Of a stretch of 64,000 nucleotides of DNA, positions 43,146-52,663 are shown one piece after another. Position numbers and translations under genes: made by a program. The stretch comes from Ga0077548 sp035440445 (GTDB lineage Bacteria; Pseudomonadota; Alphaproteobacteria; Rhizobiales; Xanthobacteraceae), in NCBI GenBank assembly GCA_035440445.1, contig DAORMJ010000018.1, positions 16,919 through 80,918 of the forward strand, given 5' to 3'. The first letter of the stretch is position 1, and every line of letters begins with the position of its first letter. Below the pieces are notes generated by a model that did not search any database, had not been told where the DNA came from, and was given only the letters and a program-made list of their open reading frames with translations.

Positions 43146-44165
43146 ATGCGTGTTTATTACGATCGCGACGCCGATCTCAATCTCATCAAGGGCAAGAAGG
43201 TCGCTGTCGTCGGTTACGGCAGCCAGGGCCATGCCCACGTGCTGAACCTGCGCGACTCCGGCGTGAAGGACGTCGCGGTGGCGCTGCGCAAGGGTTCGCA
43301 GGGCATCAAGAAGGCCGAAGGCGAAGGCCTGAAGGTGATGGAAGTTGCGGAAGCGGCGAAGTGGGCCGACGTGATCATGATGCTCACGCCCGATGAGTTG
43401 CAGGGCGACATCTATCGCGATCATCTGCACGCAAACATGAAGGAAGGTGCGGCGCTCCTCTTCGCGCACGGCCTGAACGTGCATTTCAACCTGATCGAGC
43501 CGCGCGCCGACATCGACGTGTTGATGGTCGCGCCGAAGGGCCCGGGCCACACGGTTCGCTCCGAGTACCTGCGCGGCGGTGGCGTGCCGTGCCTGATCGC
43601 TATCAATCAGGACGCTTCGGGCAATGCGCATGATCTCGGTCTGTCTTATGCGTCGGCGATCGGCGGCGGCCGCGCCGGCATCATTGAGACGACGTTCAAG
43701 GAAGAATGCGAAACCGATCTGTTCGGCGAGCAGGTCGTGCTTTGCGGTGGTCTGGTCGAGCTCATCAAGGCTGGTTACGAGACGCTGGTCGAAGCCGGCT
43801 ATGCGCCGGAGATGGCCTATTTCGAGTGTCTCCATGAAGTGAAGCTAATCGTCGATCTCATCTTCGAAGGCGGCATCGCGAACATGAACTACTCGATATC
43901 GAACACCGCCGAATATGGCGAGTATGTCACCGGACCGCGCATCATCACCGCCGAGACCAAGGCCGAGATGAAGCGTGTACTCAACGACATTCAGACCGGC
44001 GTGTTCACGCGCAACTGGATGCTGGAAAACAAGGTCAACCAGACCTCGTTCAAGGCGACCCGCGCCAAGCTCGCGCAGCACCCGATCGAAGAGGTCGGCG
44101 AGAAGCTTCGCGGCATGATGCCCTGGATCAAGGCCAAGGCGCTCGTGGACAAGAGCAAGAACTAA
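43146..44165 (+). CDS. ilvC: Ketol-acid reductoisomerase
   Basis: A 339-residue class I enzyme, NADPH-dependent, for the second step of valine and isoleucine synthesis. The N-terminal Rossmann motif is GYGSQGHAHVLNLRDSG; VAPKGPGHTVRSEY and CHEVKLIVDLIFEGGI-type sequence (ECLHEVKLIVDLIFEGG) carry the Mg-binding acids. A rho-independent terminator follows. The upstream gap of 130 bases has no obvious gene but may hold a promoter or stem. Confidence 0.97.
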   Translation: MRVYYDRDADLNLIKGKKVAVVGYGSQGHAHVLNLRDSGVKDVAVALRKGSQGIKKAEGEGLKVMEVAEAAKWADVIMMLTPDELQGDIYRDHLHANMKEGAALLFAHGLNVHFNLIEPRADIDVLMVAPKGPGHTVRSEYLRGGGVPCLIAINQDASGNAHDLGLSYASAIGGGRAGIIETTFKEECETDLFGEQVVLCGGLVELIKAGYETLVEAGYAPEMAYFECLHEVKLIVDLIFEGGIANMNYSISNTAEYGEYVTGPRIITAETKAEMKRVLNDIQTGVFTRNWMLENKVNQTSFKATRAKLAQHPIEEVGEKLRGMMPWIKAKALVDKSKN

Positions 44166-44175
44166 GTTTTGAGGG

Positions 44176-44205
44176 AAACCGCCGGGCCTGTGCCCGGCGG
44201 TTTTG
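44176..44205 (+). terminator. Rho-independent terminator of the ilv operon
   Basis: AAACCGCCGGGC-CTGT-GCCCGGCGGTTTT, ten bases after the ilvC stop. Confidence 0.85.
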
Positions 44206-44264
44206 CTTTGGGGCATGATCTTGAAACATTGATCATGCGCGGACACGAGACAGGAGCAGTTCGC

Positions 44265-45119
44265 ATGAAGAGCGTTGTCATCACCGGCGCATCCACCGGC
44301 ATTGGCGAAACCACTGCGCGATATCTCGCAGGGCAGGGCTTCAAGGTTTACGGCAGCGTGCGCAAGCCGGCGGACGCCGAGCGGCTGAAGCAGTCGATCG
44401 GCGAGAATTTCGAGCCGCTCCTGTTCGACGTGACCGACGAAGCGGCCGTGAAGGTGGCTGCCGCCAAGGTGCGCGCCGACCTGAACGGGCAGACGCTCGC
44501 GGGGCTCGTGAACAATGCAGGCATCGCGGTGCCGGGGCCGTTTCTGGAAACTTCCCTCGACAAGTGGCGCAAGCAGTTCGAGACCAACGTGATCGGACTG
44601 GTCGGCGCGACGCAGGCGTTCGCGCCGCTCCTCGGCACCGATCTTTCGCTGAAAGGCGAGCCGGGCAGGATCGTGAATATCTCGTCGGTCGCGGGAAAGC
44701 GCGGCAATCCGTTCGCCGGACCGTACTCGGCATCCAAGCACGCCGTCGAAGGGCTTTCGGAATCGCTCCGGCGCGAGATGATGCTGTTCGGGATCGACGT
44801 CATCGTCATCGGTCCGGGTCCGATCAAGACGCCGATCTGGGACAAGGGTGCGGCTCCCGACTTCTCGAAGATGGCGGGATCGCCTTACGGCAAGCCGATC
44901 GAGGCCGCATTCCACTTCATGCAGGATCTCGGAAAGAATGGCCTGCCGCCTGAGGATGTCGCGGCGCTCATCCATCAGGCGCTGACGGCATCCAACGTGC
45001 GCACGCGCTACACGATCACGCCAGGCGCGTTCTCGCGCTGGTTCCTAAACATCCTGCCGGCGCGCATGTCCGATCGCATCGTGGCGCGGCGGCTGAAGAT
45101 CGAGCGCATCCGGCCGTGA
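44265..45119 (+). CDS. Short-chain dehydrogenase/reductase (first of a tandem pair)
   Basis: A 284-residue protein. The N-terminal cofactor motif TGASTGIGE, then NNAG (LVNNAGIAVPG), the Ser in VNISSVAGKRG and YSASK (YxxxK) identify a classical SDR. The ATG at 44265 follows CAGGAG. The C-terminus is basic (RRLKIERIRP). Substrate unknown. The next SDR overlaps by 4 bases. Confidence 0.94.
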   Translation: MKSVVITGASTGIGETTARYLAGQGFKVYGSVRKPADAERLKQSIGENFEPLLFDVTDEAAVKVAAAKVRADLNGQTLAGLVNNAGIAVPGPFLETSLDKWRKQFETNVIGLVGATQAFAPLLGTDLSLKGEPGRIVNISSVAGKRGNPFAGPYSASKHAVEGLSESLRREMMLFGIDVIVIGPGPIKTPIWDKGAAPDFSKMAGSPYGKPIEAAFHFMQDLGKNGLPPEDVAALIHQALTASNVRTRYTITPGAFSRWFLNILPARMSDRIVARRLKIERIRP

Positions 45120-45973
45120 AGGCGGTCGTCGTTACCGGCGTCTCGACCGGCATCGGCGAGGCGACCGCAAGGCTGCTCGCTACGCGCGGGTTCAAGGTCT
45201 ATGGCAGCGTGCGCAAGCGAGAGGACGGCGATCGCCTGAAGAAGGAGATCGGCGAAAACTTCGAGCCGCTTCTGTTCGACGTAGTCGACGAGGCCGCCGT
45301 GAAGGCCGCGGCGGAGAAAGTCCGTAGTGATCTCGGTGGTGCGACCCTTGCAGGACTTGTGAACAACGCGGGTATTTCCGTGCCGGGTCCTTCGCTGATG
45401 GTGACAGTCGAAAAGTGGCGTCAGCAGCTTGAGGTGAATGTCATCGGGCCGGTGATCGTGATGCAGGCTTTCGCGCCGCTTCTCGGCACCGACCTTTCGC
45501 AAAAAGGCGCAGCGGGAAAGATCGTGAATATTTCCTCGGTCGCCGGAAAGCGCGCCTTTCCGTTTCAGGGGCCTTATGCTGCGTCCAAGCACGGGATCGA
45601 AGCGGTTTCGGAAGCGTTGCGCCGCGAGCTCATGCTCTACGGCATCGATGTTATCATTATTGGTCCCGGACCGATCAGAACAGCGATCTGGGCGAAAGGC
45701 TCGAAGGCGGATTTTTCTGCCTATGAAGGCACGCCTTATCTCGAGCCGCTGAAGAAGCTCCGTGAGATCATGCAGGCCGGCGGCATGAACGGACTGCCGC
45801 CGGAAGACGTAGCGGAGCTCATTCACCACGCGCTGACATCGGCGCATGTATTTCCGCGCTACACGATTACGCCCGGAAAAATCAGGCGCTGGCTATTGAG
45901 CAAGCTGCCGCTGCGGATGTTCGATCGCATCATCGCACGACAGATCGGTTTGAAGAACGTCCGCAAAGACTAG
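45116..45973 (+). CDS. Short-chain dehydrogenase/reductase (second of the pair)
   Basis: A 285-residue SDR with GTG start overlapping the previous stop (GTGA). Motifs: TGVSTGIGE, LVNNAGISVPG, VNISSVAGKRA and YAASK. It is very similar to the preceding gene throughout, so a tandem duplication is likely, possibly forming a hetero-oligomer. It converges on the ABC transporter gene with a 4-base overlap. Confidence 0.94.
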   Translation: MKAVVVTGVSTGIGEATARLLATRGFKVYGSVRKREDGDRLKKEIGENFEPLLFDVVDEAAVKAAAEKVRSDLGGATLAGLVNNAGISVPGPSLMVTVEKWRQQLEVNVIGPVIVMQAFAPLLGTDLSQKGAAGKIVNISSVAGKRAFPFQGPYAASKHGIEAVSEALRRELMLYGIDVIIIGPGPIRTAIWAKGSKADFSAYEGTPYLEPLKKLREIMQAGGMNGLPPEDVAELIHHALTSAHVFPRYTITPGKIRRWLLSKLPLRMFDRIIARQIGLKNVRKD

Positions 45974-47529
45974 GGCTTTTTGAGCCTCGGGTTCAGCCAG
46001 CGCGCGGCGTCTTCAACGGTCTGCTTGTTCTCCGGCCGGTCCGCGAGCAGGCTTGCCTCGCGCATGTCGTCAACATCAATTGCGCCGATCAGGGGCCTTA
46101 GCGCTGCCAGAAAAGCCTCGTCCTTCGCCCGCTTCGGCGCGACCAGCACGATCGCGTCATAGGGTGGCAGCGAGCGCTTCGGATCGCCGAGCACGACAAG
46201 ATCATATTGCTTGATGCGGCCATCGCTGGAGAAGGCCGAGATGACGTCCGCTTCGCCGGCAGCCACCGCCTCGTACATGAAGGTGCTTTGCATCTGCCGT
46301 TGCGCGCGAAAGCGAAGGCCATAGGCGTCGCGCACTGCAGCCCATTCCGGCCGCGCCAGAAATTCATAATCGGCAGCGATTGAGAGTTTCGGCGCGTGGA
46401 TCGCAAGATCGGCAATCGTGTTGATATTCAGCGCTTCCGCCCGGCTGCGTTTCATGGCGAGCGCGTAGGAGTTCTCGAAGCCGAGCGAGCCGAGCAGCAG
46501 AATGTTCTTCGCGGCAAGCCAGTCTTTCAGTTCGCGGAGCACTTCCTCGCGCGGGCGCACGTCCGTGCGCTGCATCTGCGTCGCCCAGAGGGTTCCGGAA
46601 TAATCGACATAGACGTCGATCTCGTTGCTCGCGAGCGCGTCGAAGGCGACAGTAGAGCCGAGACCTTCGAGGCGGCTTGCCGGAAGGTTCGCATCACGCA
46701 GCTTCTGCTCGATGAGTGCGGCGAGGATGAATTGTTCGGTGAAGGTCTTTGCGCCGATCACGTAATTGCCAGCAGCGCGCTGCGCTTGGCCGGGCACGAG
46801 TGCAGCGGCGGCGACAGCGATCATGCCGAGAACGCCGCCAAGCGTTCGGTGATGTTTGCGCGTCTTCACGCCGCTTTCGATGAGCGCAAGCAATTGATCG
46901 ACCGTCATTGCGAGTGCAGCCGCGGCAACGCAGCCGAACAGCACGAAGACCCAGTTCTGTGTCTGCAGACCCGTGAAGATGTAATTGCCGAGGCTGGTCT
47001 GGCCTACAGGCGTCGAAAGCGTCGCCGTGCCGATCACCCAGACCGCCGCAGTGCGGATGCCGGCCATGATCACAGGGGCGGCGAGCGGGAGTTCGACCAT
47101 GCGCAGCGACTGCGCGGGCGTCATGCCAGTGCCCTGCGCGGCTTCCAGCACAGCGGGATCGATTCCGTCCAGGCCCGTGATCGTGTTTCGCAGTACCGGC
47201 AACATCGAATACAGTGTCAATGCGAGCAGTGACGGCAGGAAACCGAACGCGGAAAAGGGCGCATTGAACGCCATCGCAGTGAGGTTCGAGAGCCCGAGGA
47301 GCAATGGATAGAACAGTGCAAGAAGCGCCAGTCCCGGAATTGTCTGGATCAGCGAAGCGCTCGCAAGCATCGGCCAGCGGAGTGCTGCATTGCGCGACGC
47401 CAGAATGCCGAGCGGAAGGCTGATCGCGATGCCGAGTGTGAGCGCGCAAAGGCTAAGAAGGATGTGATTGCCGAGATACTCGGGCAATCGCGCCAGCGCC
47501 TGCGCGAATCTCGGGTCCGAAAAAATCAA
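45970..47529 (-). CDS. Osmoprotectant/choline-type ABC transporter: permease fused to substrate-binding domain
   Basis: 519 residues. The N-terminal ~225 residues are a permease with about six helices and an EAA-like loop (EAAQGTGMTPAQSLRMVELPLA). A further helix leads to a periplasmic binding domain (~255-519) of the OpuAC/ProX type: VIGAKTFTEQFILAALIEQKL, LGSTVAFDALASNEIDVYVDYSGT. Such fusions occur in OpuB/OpuC-like glycine betaine or choline importers. The ATPase gene overlaps upstream. The exact ligand is unknown. Confidence 0.9.
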   Translation of the reverse strand: MIFSDPRFAQALARLPEYLGNHILLSLCALTLGIAISLPLGILASRNAALRWPMLASASLIQTIPGLALLALFYPLLLGLSNLTAMAFNAPFSAFGFLPSLLALTLYSMLPVLRNTITGLDGIDPAVLEAAQGTGMTPAQSLRMVELPLAAPVIMAGIRTAAVWVIGTATLSTPVGQTSLGNYIFTGLQTQNWVFVLFGCVAAAALAMTVDQLLALIESGVKTRKHHRTLGGVLGMIAVAAAALVPGQAQRAAGNYVIGAKTFTEQFILAALIEQKLRDANLPASRLEGLGSTVAFDALASNEIDVYVDYSGTLWATQMQRTDVRPREEVLRELKDWLAAKNILLLGSLGFENSYALAMKRSRAEALNINTIADLAIHAPKLSIAADYEFLARPEWAAVRDAYGLRFRAQRQMQSTFMYEAVAAGEADVISAFSSDGRIKQYDLVVLGDPKRSLPPYDAIVLVAPKRAKDEAFLAALRPLIGAIDVDDMREASLLADRPENKQTVEDAARWLNPRLKKP

Positions 47530-48302
47530 TGCACTTGCAGAAGCGCCGCGAGCCGCTTCGCCTGCTGTTCAGGCATTTCCATCAGCCTGCGTGTAAACTC
47601 GTGCTTGGGTGCGCGCATCAATTCGGCGGGGGAACCGGTTTCGACAATGCAGCCCCGGTTCAGCACGACGATACGGTCTGCAAGGAGCAGTGCTTCAAGT
47701 ACGTCATGCGTGATCAGCAGCGAAGTCAAACCGAGCTCTTCATGCAAAGCGCGATAGTCCCGGGTCAGCGCGTCCCGCGTGACCGGATCGAGCGCGCCGA
47801 ACGGTTCGTCCATGAGCATGATATTCGGCTTGGCTGCCAGCGCGCGGGCGACGCCGACGCGCTGGCGCTCGCCACCAGATAGTTCGTCCGGCATGCGCGA
47901 GCGATAGTCGTCCGGCAGCCGGACGAGCGCGAGCAACTCGCCCACGCGCTTTTGCATCTTTTCCGCATTCCAGCCGAGGAGGCGCGGTGTGATCGAAATG
48001 TTTTCCGCAACACTCATATGCGGAAACAGGCCGATGCCCTGGAACACGTAGCCGATCCGCCGCCGCAGACGGACAGGATCGCTCGCCGCGATTGCTTCGC
48101 CCTCGACCAGCACTTCACCGGCGGAGGGGTTTGCAAGACGGTTTACCAAGCGCAGCAGCGTTGTTTTGCCGGAGCCGGAAGGGCCGACGATTGCGACGAA
48201 TTCGCCCTGGCGGATTTCGAGCGAGATTCCCGAAAGCGCCGCTTGCTCCGCGCCCGGAAATCGCTGAACCACATCATGGAGCGCGATCACATGCTCGTTC
48301 AT
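47526..48302 (-). CDS. ABC transporter ATP-binding protein (osmoprotectant type)
   Basis: 258 residues. Walker A GPSGSGKTTLL, Q-loop VFQGIGLFPHMSV, signature LSGGERQRVGVARAL, Walker B IMLMDEPFGALD and switch His (LLITHDVLEAL) are all present. It overlaps the permease/binding fusion gene by 4 bases and is its energy subunit. No CBS domains follow, unlike many OpuA-type ATPases. Confidence 0.94.
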   Translation of the reverse strand: MNEHVIALHDVVQRFPGAEQAALSGISLEIRQGEFVAIVGPSGSGKTTLLRLVNRLANPSAGEVLVEGEAIAASDPVRLRRRIGYVFQGIGLFPHMSVAENISITPRLLGWNAEKMQKRVGELLALVRLPDDYRSRMPDELSGGERQRVGVARALAAKPNIMLMDEPFGALDPVTRDALTRDYRALHEELGLTSLLITHDVLEALLLADRIVVLNRGCIVETGSPAELMRAPKHEFTRRLMEMPEQQAKRLAALLQVH

Positions 48303-48427
48303 TGCAGAGAGTATAGGCCCGCTGGCGTGCTGGTGAAACCGGCTTTGCGTCCTCGACAGGCCGGCTTGAGAATGCCAAATTCGTTGGTAAACCTACTATC
48401 CAGCAAGAATAATGACGCTTTGAAGGG

Positions 48428-49888
48428 ATGAAATCCATGCAGAATCTCGCGATGAAAATTGGCGGACGTGATACCGGCTCCGCGGACGGGCGCACCTATG
48501 AGAAGAAAAATCCTTTTACAGGAGAACTGATTGCGAACGTGCCCGACGCGGGTCCGCTCGATGCGGTTGCTGCGGTCGGCGCTGCTGCCGCTGCGTTCAA
48601 GGAATGGTCGAAGCTGCCGCATTCAAAGCGGCGCGAAATTCTCTGGAAGGCCGCCGATCTGCTGGCCGCGCGTGCGCCGGAAGTCGCGAAAACCATGACG
48701 GCGGAGACGGGCTCGACCTTCGGCTGGGGCATGTTCAACGCGATGTTCGGGGCTTCGATTTTGCGCGAAGCGGCGGCCGCCGTAACGCAGATCACCGGCG
48801 AAGTGATCCCGTCCGATCATCCCGGCAAGATCGCCATGGCGGTGCGCCAGCCGGTTGGCGTTGTGCTTGGGATCGCTCCCTGGAATGCGCCGATGATCCT
48901 CGGCGTGCGTTCGGTCGCGATGCCGCTTGCCTGCGGCAACACCGTGGTGATGAAGGCCTCGGAAGAAACGCCGGGCACGCATCGGATCATCGGTGAAGTG
49001 CTCGAAGAAGCAGGCGTGCCCGCGGGCGCGATCAATATCCTTACGACCTCGCGCGAAGGTGCGGGAGCGGCCGTCGATGCCATGATTGCCGATCCGCGCG
49101 TCAAGCGCATCAACTTCACGGGGTCGACCCATGTCGGCAAGATCATCGCGCAGAGTGCGGCACGCTTCCTGAAGCCGGTGCTGCTCGAACTCGGCGGTAA
49201 GGCGCCGCAGGTGGTGCTAGACGACGCCAATCTCGACGATGCGGCGGCTGCCGCTAACTTTGGCGCCTTCATGCATCAGGGCCAAATTTGCATGTCGACC
49301 GAGCGGCTGATCGTGCAGAAGCCGGTGATGGAAGATTTTGCCAAGAAGCTCGTTGCAAAAGCCGAAGGCCTGCAGATCGGCGATCCGGCGGATCCGAAAA
49401 CGCAGATCGGTTCGCTCGTCTCGGAACGCTCGGTGAAGCGCGTGCATGATCTCGTCAAGGATGCGGTCGAGCGCGGAGCGCGCGTACTGACCGGGGGCAC
49501 GCCGAATGGCATGCTCTTCCCGCCGACCGTGATCGATCGGGTGACGCCGGAGATGCGGATCTATCGCGAAGAATCGTTCGGCCCGGTCGTGATCGTGATC
49601 CCGGCGGGCGACGATCAGGATGCCGTGCGGCTTGCGAACGATACCGAGTTCGGCCTTTCGGCGTCCGTGTTCTCGGGCAATGTTGATCGCGCTTATGCGG
49701 TGGCATCGCAGATCGAAAGCGGCATCTGTCACATCAACTCGGCGACCGTATCGGACGAGCCGCAGATGCCATTCGGTGGTGTGAAGGATTCCGGTTATGG
49801 ACGTTTTGGCGGCCGCGCCGGCATCAACGAGTTCACGGAGCTGCGTTGGATGACGATTCAGACCGGACACGCGCATTACCCGATCTAA
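48428..49888 (+). CDS. NAD(P)-dependent aldehyde dehydrogenase
   Basis: 486 residues. The catalytic Glu is in LLELGGKAPQVVLDD, the catalytic Cys in HQGQICMSTERLIV, with VLGIAPWNAPMILGVRS, NFTGSTHVGKII and EESFGPVVIVIPAGD. The overall pattern resembles aromatic-aldehyde dehydrogenases (vanillin/salicylaldehyde type); the substrate is inferred. The ATG at 48428 follows GAAGGG; a second ATG nine bases later is possible. Confidence 0.93.
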   Translation: MKSMQNLAMKIGGRDTGSADGRTYEKKNPFTGELIANVPDAGPLDAVAAVGAAAAAFKEWSKLPHSKRREILWKAADLLAARAPEVAKTMTAETGSTFGWGMFNAMFGASILREAAAAVTQITGEVIPSDHPGKIAMAVRQPVGVVLGIAPWNAPMILGVRSVAMPLACGNTVVMKASEETPGTHRIIGEVLEEAGVPAGAINILTTSREGAGAAVDAMIADPRVKRINFTGSTHVGKIIAQSAARFLKPVLLELGGKAPQVVLDDANLDDAAAAANFGAFMHQGQICMSTERLIVQKPVMEDFAKKLVAKAEGLQIGDPADPKTQIGSLVSERSVKRVHDLVKDAVERGARVLTGGTPNGMLFPPTVIDRVTPEMRIYREESFGPVVIVIPAGDDQDAVRLANDTEFGLSASVFSGNVDRAYAVASQIESGICHINSATVSDEPQMPFGGVKDSGYGRFGGRAGINEFTELRWMTIQTGHAHYPI

Positions 49889-49911
49889 GCGGGTTGCAAT
49901 CTTTCGTTGCG

Positions 49912-49940
49912 AGCGGGCGGGAACTTCCCGCCCGTTTTGT
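49912..49940 (+). terminator. Rho-independent terminator
   Basis: GCGGGCGGGA-ACT-TCCCGCCCGTTTT, about 25 bases after the aldehyde dehydrogenase stop. Confidence 0.8.
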
Positions 49941-49941
49941 T

Positions 49942-50478
49942 TCAGTGCGGCAAATACTGCGAGATGTATTTGAACAGCCCCCAACCGGGCGCGAGCAACA
50001 CGAACCCCCAGACGATCGCCGAGGTGATGTTGGCAAGCTGAAACTTCCAGTGCGGTACTGCGAAGATGCCGGCTGCGAGTGGCACAAAGGCGCGTAGCGG
50101 CCCGGAGAAGCGGCCGATGAACACGCCCATCGCGCCCCATCTGCGCATGAAGGTATCGGCGCGCTGCGTGAACTCCGGGTAGCGCGAAAGCGGCCAGCGC
50201 TCATGCGCGCCTTCCTTGAAATAAGCGCCGACCGCATAGGACAACCAGTCGCCGAGGATGGCGCCGATCACGGCACCCCACCATATCGGCCAGAAGCTCA
50301 ACCCCGCGCTGCCGATCAGGCCGCCGATTCCGACCAGCATCACGGTCGCCGGAACGAAGAAGGACACCACCGCCAGCGACTCGGCAAAGCAGAGTGCGGC
50401 GACAATGAAAGGAGCCCAGGCCTGATGCTCCTTGGTGAAGGCGACGACGTCAGCAGCGATGGTATTTAGGACAGACAT
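49942..50478 (-). CDS. DedA family membrane protein
   Basis: 178 residues from the ATG at 50478 (the frame extends upstream without support). The hallmark is an acidic first loop (FAESLAVVSFFVPATVML), then GDWLSYAVGAYF and FIGRFSGPLRAFVPLAAGI, the conserved Arg-rich GRFxGPxR motif. DedA proteins recycle or flip polyprenyl phosphate or other lipids. It is convergent with the aldehyde dehydrogenase gene and divergent from pdxY. Confidence 0.92.
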   Translation of the reverse strand: MSVLNTIAADVVAFTKEHQAWAPFIVAALCFAESLAVVSFFVPATVMLVGIGGLIGSAGLSFWPIWWGAVIGAILGDWLSYAVGAYFKEGAHERWPLSRYPEFTQRADTFMRRWGAMGVFIGRFSGPLRAFVPLAAGIFAVPHWKFQLANITSAIVWGFVLLAPGWGLFKYISQYLPH

Positions 50479-50574
50479 ATCTGCTCTCGAAACAGGGCCG
50501 TTCTGTTTCTCATAACGGCAGGATAATGAAAATGGGCCGCGCCTCCTTTTCCGAAACGGGCTAGGGTAACCGGA

Positions 50575-51423
50575 ATGAACATCCTTTCGATCCAGTCTCA
50601 TGTTGCTTACGGCCATGTCGGAAACGCCTCAGCGGTGTTTCCGTTGCAGCGGCTCGGCGCCGAGGTCTGGCCGGTGCATACCGTGCAGTTCTCCAATCAC
50701 ACCGGCTATGGCGCATGGCGCGGACAGGTGTTCGGCGCGGACCTCGTCCGGGATGTCGTCAATGGCATCGAAGAACGTGGCGTGCTGCCGAAATGCGACG
50801 GCGTGCTTTCCGGCTACATGGGTGACGCGGCGATCGGCGAAGCCATTCTCGAGGCGGTTGCGAAGGTCAAGGGCGCGAACACTCGCGCGCAGTATTGCTG
50901 CGACCCGGTGATTGGCGATGTCGGGCGCGGAATTTTCGTCCGGCCGGGCATTCCTGAATTCATGCGCGATCGCGCGGTGAGATCCGCCGATATCGTTACG
51001 CCGAACCAGTTCGAGCTCGATTATCTTTCGGGCGCCGAAACGAAGTCGCTCGCCGCCGCAGTTGCGGCCATCGACAAGGTCCATGCGGCAGGCCCGCGAA
51101 CCATTCTGGTAACCAGTCTTCACGTCGAAGATACGCCAAAGGATTCGATCGAGCTGCTGGCTTCCGGACCGGACGGCAAGTTTCGTTTGCGCACGCCGCT
51201 TCTGGATATTTCCGTGAACGGAGCGGGAGACGCGATCGCGGCCTTGTTCTTTTTTCATCTGTTGAGCACGCATTCGTCGGCGGAAGCGCTTTCGAATGCG
51301 GCGTCCTCGATCTTTGGGCTGATGCAGCGCACGAAAGCAGCGAACTCGCGCGAAGTTCTGCTGATCGCCGCGCAGGATGAGTTCGTAAATCCCTCCACGC
51401 ACTTTCGCGCAGAAAAATTATAG
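50575..51423 (+). CDS. pdxY: Pyridoxal kinase
   Basis: 282 residues. It phosphorylates pyridoxal to PLP in the salvage pathway. Family features: ILSIQSHVAYGHVGNASAVFPLQRLG, VQFSNHTGYGAWRG, DPVIGDVGRGIFV, TPNQFELDYLSG and the anion-hole NGAGDAIAALFF (GxGD). The PPK2 gene follows 11 bases downstream. Confidence 0.95.
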   Translation: MNILSIQSHVAYGHVGNASAVFPLQRLGAEVWPVHTVQFSNHTGYGAWRGQVFGADLVRDVVNGIEERGVLPKCDGVLSGYMGDAAIGEAILEAVAKVKGANTRAQYCCDPVIGDVGRGIFVRPGIPEFMRDRAVRSADIVTPNQFELDYLSGAETKSLAAAVAAIDKVHAAGPRTILVTSLHVEDTPKDSIELLASGPDGKFRLRTPLLDISVNGAGDAIAALFFFHLLSTHSSAEALSNAASSIFGLMQRTKAANSREVLLIAAQDEFVNPSTHFRAEKL

Positions 51424-51434
51424 CAGGAGCAATC

Positions 51435-52316
51435 ATGTCGCGTGCAAGCCTGGCCGGCCGCTACAAAGTCACTGATGGCAAGAAGTTCAGGCTTTCCGAT
51501 TATGACCCGCGCGATGATGGCGGCCTCGATATCAACAAGGGCGAGGCGAAAGAGCGGCTCGAACAGGACGTCAAATCGCTTTCGGATTTGCAGGAAAAAC
51601 TTTACGCGCAGGATCGCTGGTCGGTTCTGTTGATTTTTCAGGCGATGGATGCGGCTGGAAAAGACAGCGCGATCGAGCACGTGATGTCGGGCATCAATCC
51701 GCAAGGCTGTCAGGTTCATTCGTTCAAAACGCCGACCGCCATCGAACAGGATCACGATTTCATGTGGCGCACGAGCTGCGCGTTGCCCGAACGCGGCCGT
51801 ATCGGCGTCTTCAATCGCTCCTACTACGAGGAAGTCCTGATCGTCCGGGTTCATCCGGAAATCCTCGGCAAGCAGCGTCTGCCGCAATCGCTTGTTACCA
51901 AGAATATCTGGGACGAGCGCTTCGAGGATATTCGCAGCTTCGAGCGCTATCTCGCGCGAAACGGCACGTTGATCCTGAAATTCTTCCTGAACGTCTCCAA
52001 GGACGAGCAGAAGAAGCGCTTTCTCGACCGTATCGACGAGCCAGAGAAGCGCTGGAAGTTCAATGCGGGCGACGTTGCCGAGCGCATGTTGTGGGACAAG
52101 TACATGAATGCGTATGAGGACGCGATCCGCAATACGGCCTGCGATCACGCGCCCTGGTACGTCATTCCCGCCGACAAGAAGTGGTACACGCGCCTCGTCG
52201 TTGCCGCGGCAATCGACGAGGCCATGCAGGGGCTCGATCTTCAGTTTCCGAAGGTCGATGGCGCCGGGCTCGAAGAACTGAAACGCGCGCGCGAAATTCT
52301 CGTCAAAGAGAAATAG
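51435..52316 (+). CDS. ppk2: Polyphosphate kinase 2 family protein
   Basis: 293 residues. LIFQAMDAAGKDSAIEHVMSG is the Walker A-like motif, FMWRTSCALPERGRIGVFNRSYYEE the lid and Walker B region, and NVSKDEQKKRFLDRIDEPEK the C-terminal lid. PPK2 enzymes transfer phosphate between polyphosphate and nucleotides. By size it is a one-domain enzyme; mono- versus diphosphate preference cannot be told. Confidence 0.93.
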   Translation: MSRASLAGRYKVTDGKKFRLSDYDPRDDGGLDINKGEAKERLEQDVKSLSDLQEKLYAQDRWSVLLIFQAMDAAGKDSAIEHVMSGINPQGCQVHSFKTPTAIEQDHDFMWRTSCALPERGRIGVFNRSYYEEVLIVRVHPEILGKQRLPQSLVTKNIWDERFEDIRSFERYLARNGTLILKFFLNVSKDEQKKRFLDRIDEPEKRWKFNAGDVAERMLWDKYMNAYEDAIRNTACDHAPWYVIPADKKWYTRLVVAAAIDEAMQGLDLQFPKVDGAGLEELKRAREILVKEK

Positions 52317-52333
52317 CGGCGCTTGCTGCTGCT

Positions 52334-52663
52334 TCAGCGATAGCCGTATTTGCGCTTCACGCTCTGCAGTTCGCGGTTTGCTCCCGCGGCGTCGCCGGAG
52401 GCGCAGACCGCGCGAACCGGACCGAGATCGGCGGCGATGCGCGGAAACACACTCTTGTCGAGCGAGCCGGTGTTAACGTCCGCAGAGATCACACGCTGGA
52501 ACTGATTGATCGGCTGGGCGCACTGGGCGGGGCCGGTGGAATCCTGAATCGCCGGAACGTCGGGGTCCGGGGCGGCTGCCTGTTGCGGCGGCGGGGTCGG
52601 CGACGAGCTCGCGCAAGCAGCGCAAAGGAGCAGGAGAGGCAGGCTGAAGAGGGATCGTGTCAT
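52334..52663 (-). CDS. Small lipoprotein, unknown function
   Basis: 109 residues. The N-terminus MTRSLFSLPLLLLCAAC carries a lipobox (LCAAC), so the Cys would be lipidated. A Pro/Ser/Ala-rich stretch follows, then FQRVISADVNTGSLDKSVFPRIAADLGPVRAVC. No family recognised. It converges on PPK2. Confidence 0.7.
   Translation of the reverse strand: MTRSLFSLPLLLLCAACASSSPTPPPQQAAAPDPDVPAIQDSTGPAQCAQPINQFQRVISADVNTGSLDKSVFPRIAADLGPVRAVCASGDAAGANRELQSVKRKYGYR

Noticed and set aside
44169..44264. Earlier start for the first short-chain dehydrogenase
   Set aside because: The upstream frame runs through the ilvC terminator; ATG 44265 has a good ribosome-binding site and begins at the cofactor-binding strand.
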